From the NCBI GenBank assembly GCA_039654915.1, contig CM077599.1:84901001-84965000 (forward strand): a stretch of DNA of 64,000 nt, given 5' to 3'. The notes under the pieces are model-generated. The model ran no database searches. It was not told the origin of the DNA and saw nothing but the letters and a program-made list of their open reading frames with translations. Positions 61,147 through 64,000 of the stretch are shown piece after piece; the stretch's first letter is position 1, and each line of letters starts with the position of its first letter. The position numbers and the translations under genes were made by a program. Source of the stretch: Aquilaria yunnanensis. Lineage: Eukaryota > Streptophyta > Magnoliopsida > Malvales > Thymelaeaceae.

Positions 61147-64000
61147 CCGCGTGGCGCAGTCAGGATGCTTCCAGTTACTCGGTCGCCCCTCAAATTTCAT
61201 ATCTTTCTGCTACTTGGCGGCTAGCGCGCATGGCACAGCGTGTCATGTTTGATTTCTGCGGCTTTAGGAGTATTAGTAATTTAGTTAAATATTTAATATT
61301 TTTTTTGAGGAATTTAATATACTAGTTTATTATTCAAGTAACCTTCTATATCATTATTTTTATAAAATTTTCTGTAGCTCTAAAATTGCCCTAATAATAC
61401 TAAGTCACGGTGGCGGCTTCACAATGGGATAATGGGGGCAATTACTCCAAATGAAATTCTGTAAATCTGTAACTATCAATGCACATATCTTCAAAGAATA
61501 TGTTACTGTCTATAATCTTTACCTACAAATGCATCATAAGCTCTTTAAATTTTTGAAATTTTAGGATTTATGAGTAATAAGTATATTAACATAGTTCTTA
61601 TCATTTCATTTTACCTTCATTTTGTTGATGAACAAATAAAAAGCTTAAGGGTTGGCTTGTATTTCAGCCATTTCTCATCCTCTCTTCACTCTCTCCTTCC
61701 CACTCCCTAAATTCCAACCCAAATTCCTATTTTCTAATTAGACACCATACTATAGACATTGTAAAGGATTATGGAAGGGAGAAAAATATGTCGAACAGGA
61801 GACAAAAATCAAGTAGTCTCAGCATCAATTGTAGTTGTCGCCCTCCATTGTCTAGCGTTCGCCTAAGCCTTATTGGTCACTGTTGTAAATAGGGGTCATA
61901 GACCTAGTTGACGAGTGATGAATTGTACTTATTGTAGTTAATAGTCATGTATTGTACTTATCGATGATTTAAAAAGTATAGTTCTAACTTTACTCTATAG
62001 GAAAAAATTCTTGCAGCCGCCATGCTAGTCACCTCTAGTAGGTCGAAGTTGAACAAACATTTTTAGTTCACACCATAGTTGTAAGAGCTAGACCAAATTT
62101 GTCAATTCGACTACTTCAACCATGAAATAATTCTCTTGCAAGCCCGGTTATTGACTCATGTGGTGATTAGTCAAAACTAGTCAAGAATCAGGGAAAAACT
62201 TTAGGGAAAAATTGTTGAACTGTTAAATTGGAAAAAACTGCAAGCACATAGATATAAACTAGTTTTATGCCTATTCCGTACATGGTTTAGTTTTAGAAGT
62301 AAAATTTAAACATAAAAAAGTACAATAAAATATTACTAAATAAGTATTACATTATATGCATACATATACATATAAAGAAAAATAAATAAAAAATCTCAAC
62401 AATTTTGATTATCAAACAAAAGGTACAGACTAAAACTTGATGCATATGTTTGGATAAGAAGATAGGACCACAATTGGAGTCTGGACCATGAACAAAAAAC
62501 TTGGCTGACTCCCATTTCGATTTGGTTCTTATTACAAGAATGGTTGACGCCCACCAAGGCAAATCCGTTCACTCTTTCAAAATTCCTAGAAGTCCTACCT
62601 TCACGATAATAGACACATCTTCACCAATCAAGGGCCTAGCCTCTCTTTAAGCACATGGCTGCAACTGCTACCCTGCAAGTGCGTGATATATATAGGTTCT
62701 TCAGAGGATATATAGTCAGCTGCCAAAAGTTATAATAATAATAATAATAAAAAGAGCAACAAAGGATACGTAGTTCCCTTCAGCCAGCGGATCTGCCTCG
62801 CCCACCCATCCGAGTTCCTTTTAGTCCCTGACCAGTGGCTGTGCCTACAAGTCATTAAGTGACCCTACCTGGGAAGTGTTTTTTAGAATTACTATTAAAT
62901 TTTGGATAATTTATGTTGATGGTTAATCTACTAAGTTAAAAGCGAAATAAGTAACTCTTACATAAATTTTTCTAAATTCTCGTAATAATCACTTTTAGTG
63001 ATGCCTAACAGGAGGATAGATAAGCGACAAATTTTTAAGCTTGCGTCAAGCACATAAAGTTAGTAGAGTTGTCTATGTAGGGTGACCGCGGCCAACAATT
63101 CTTCCTATTTGTTGATGCATTTCTTACTTGCAGAGTTGTAAAAATCTTGCTGTAGAACATTCAATTTCAATGCTGTAGTATATCTTGATCAAGAAAACAA
63201 AATGTTGAAAAACAGTATTTGAAGCTAGTTACATGAAGGCAATGTTTTGTTCTGGTTAAGGAAGAAGTTCAAACCACAACCAGAATAGATGATCTTGCAT
63301 ATACACACAGTCATCAACAATAGCAGTCACAAAATCATCACATTTAATTTCAATCTCCCTTTTTCAGTTTCCTACATATTCCGCCTGGTTGTTGATTTTT
63401 CTATTCGACATTCCAGTCACTAGAAATGATTTGAACACCTTGCCAACACTTGCAGGCAATAGGTATTTTGCCAATTTTGTGTTCTGAGTTCCAGCTTTCT
63501 GGTATACTTTCGATTTTAAGCCCACGATCTCAGCTCGGCTGCTTCTTACTATTAGACTTGTGCGATAGGTCCAATATTCAGAAATCATAGGCCTGCGAAA
63601 AATCTAGGTCTGCTAGGTTTTGGGCTGATAAAGGAAAGTAGATTGCTGAAATAAATCCTTAACTCTATTTTTTTCTTTTTTTTCTTTTTCTCTATATTCC
63701 AGACGGAAAATCGAAAAATATATCACTTATTTTAAGTCATAGGAACAAATCACCTACTAATGTATTTTTTTAGGCCAATACTTCCTTGACGTTTTAGAAA
63801 TAGACAAATAATCACTAACATAGCAGGTTAGAGACAAATTACCCATTGTGTGGTGTTAACAATAAGGAAATTTTCTATAATTTGGTTCCAATTTTACTTA
63901 TGTTAACTTGAGCTGAATCTAAATGAATTTAAAATTAAATTCTACCTTAAATCTTAATGACACGATCCTACCCAATAGATGATACTGACATATACCTAAA
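61147..64000. other. No gene seen
   Basis: The stretch is AT-rich with only short open frames on both strands and no protein family, RNA gene or element ends that I recognise. A short (TAA)n run lies near 62733-62750. Confidence 0.5.

Overview
The window is nuclear DNA from a flowering plant, almost certainly a eudicot. The evidence is spliced genes with GT-AG introns, plant-only gene families (VAP4, STP, NDB, DTX, WRKY IId) and a dense load of plant transposons (Ty3/gypsy, hAT, Mutator-like, CACTA, Stowaway-like MITEs, SINEs, a LINE). I cannot name the species. Four genes look intact: VAP4-like (+, 15138-18113, 7 exons, 263 aa), a small secreted LysM protein (+, 18859-19263, 2 exons, 94 aa), an STP1/STP12-type hexose/H+ symporter (-, 24446-27069, 4 exons, 521 aa) and an NDB2/NDB3-type external mitochondrial NAD(P)H dehydrogenase (-, 55538-59543, 9 coding exons, 595 aa). 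For all four I joined the exons by hand and checked that the frame stays open.

Layout. 1-3095: AT-rich, with degraded tandem duplications. 3096-13110: remains of a Tat/Ogre-like Ty3/gypsy element. Its 5' LTR is split by a 2.5-kb hAT element, which is itself split by a solo LTR. Its internal part has lost gag-pol and ends in three consecutive minisatellites of 69, 42 and about 88 bp. 13111-27240: the gene-rich part (VAP4, LysM, STP). 27240-53600: about 26 kb with no intact gene, filled with mobile elements. Several are Mutator-like elements carrying GC-rich cargo; there are also hAT, CACTA, LINE, SINE, MITE and copia-type remnants, plus an exon fragment of a WRKY group IId factor. 53590-54650: a truncated MATE/DETOXIFICATION pseudogene with a clean hAT insertion. 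55538-59871: NDB and its 5' UTR. 59872-61138: a hAT element sitting directly upstream of NDB and holding two nested MITEs. 61147-64000: no gene seen.

How the genes relate. There is no operon logic here. From memory, the order VAP4 - STP - NDB matches an Arabidopsis chromosome 4 segment (At4g21450 PapD-like/VAP4, At4g21480 STP12, At4g21490 NDB3), so the window looks like an ancient conserved block stretched by transposons. I found no previously unknown multi-gene system. The best leads are structural: a 13-residue in-frame duplication in NDB, datable nested insertions with intact target-site duplications, a cluster of gene-fragment-carrying MULE-like elements, and a WRKY fragment flanked by 40-bp direct repeats.
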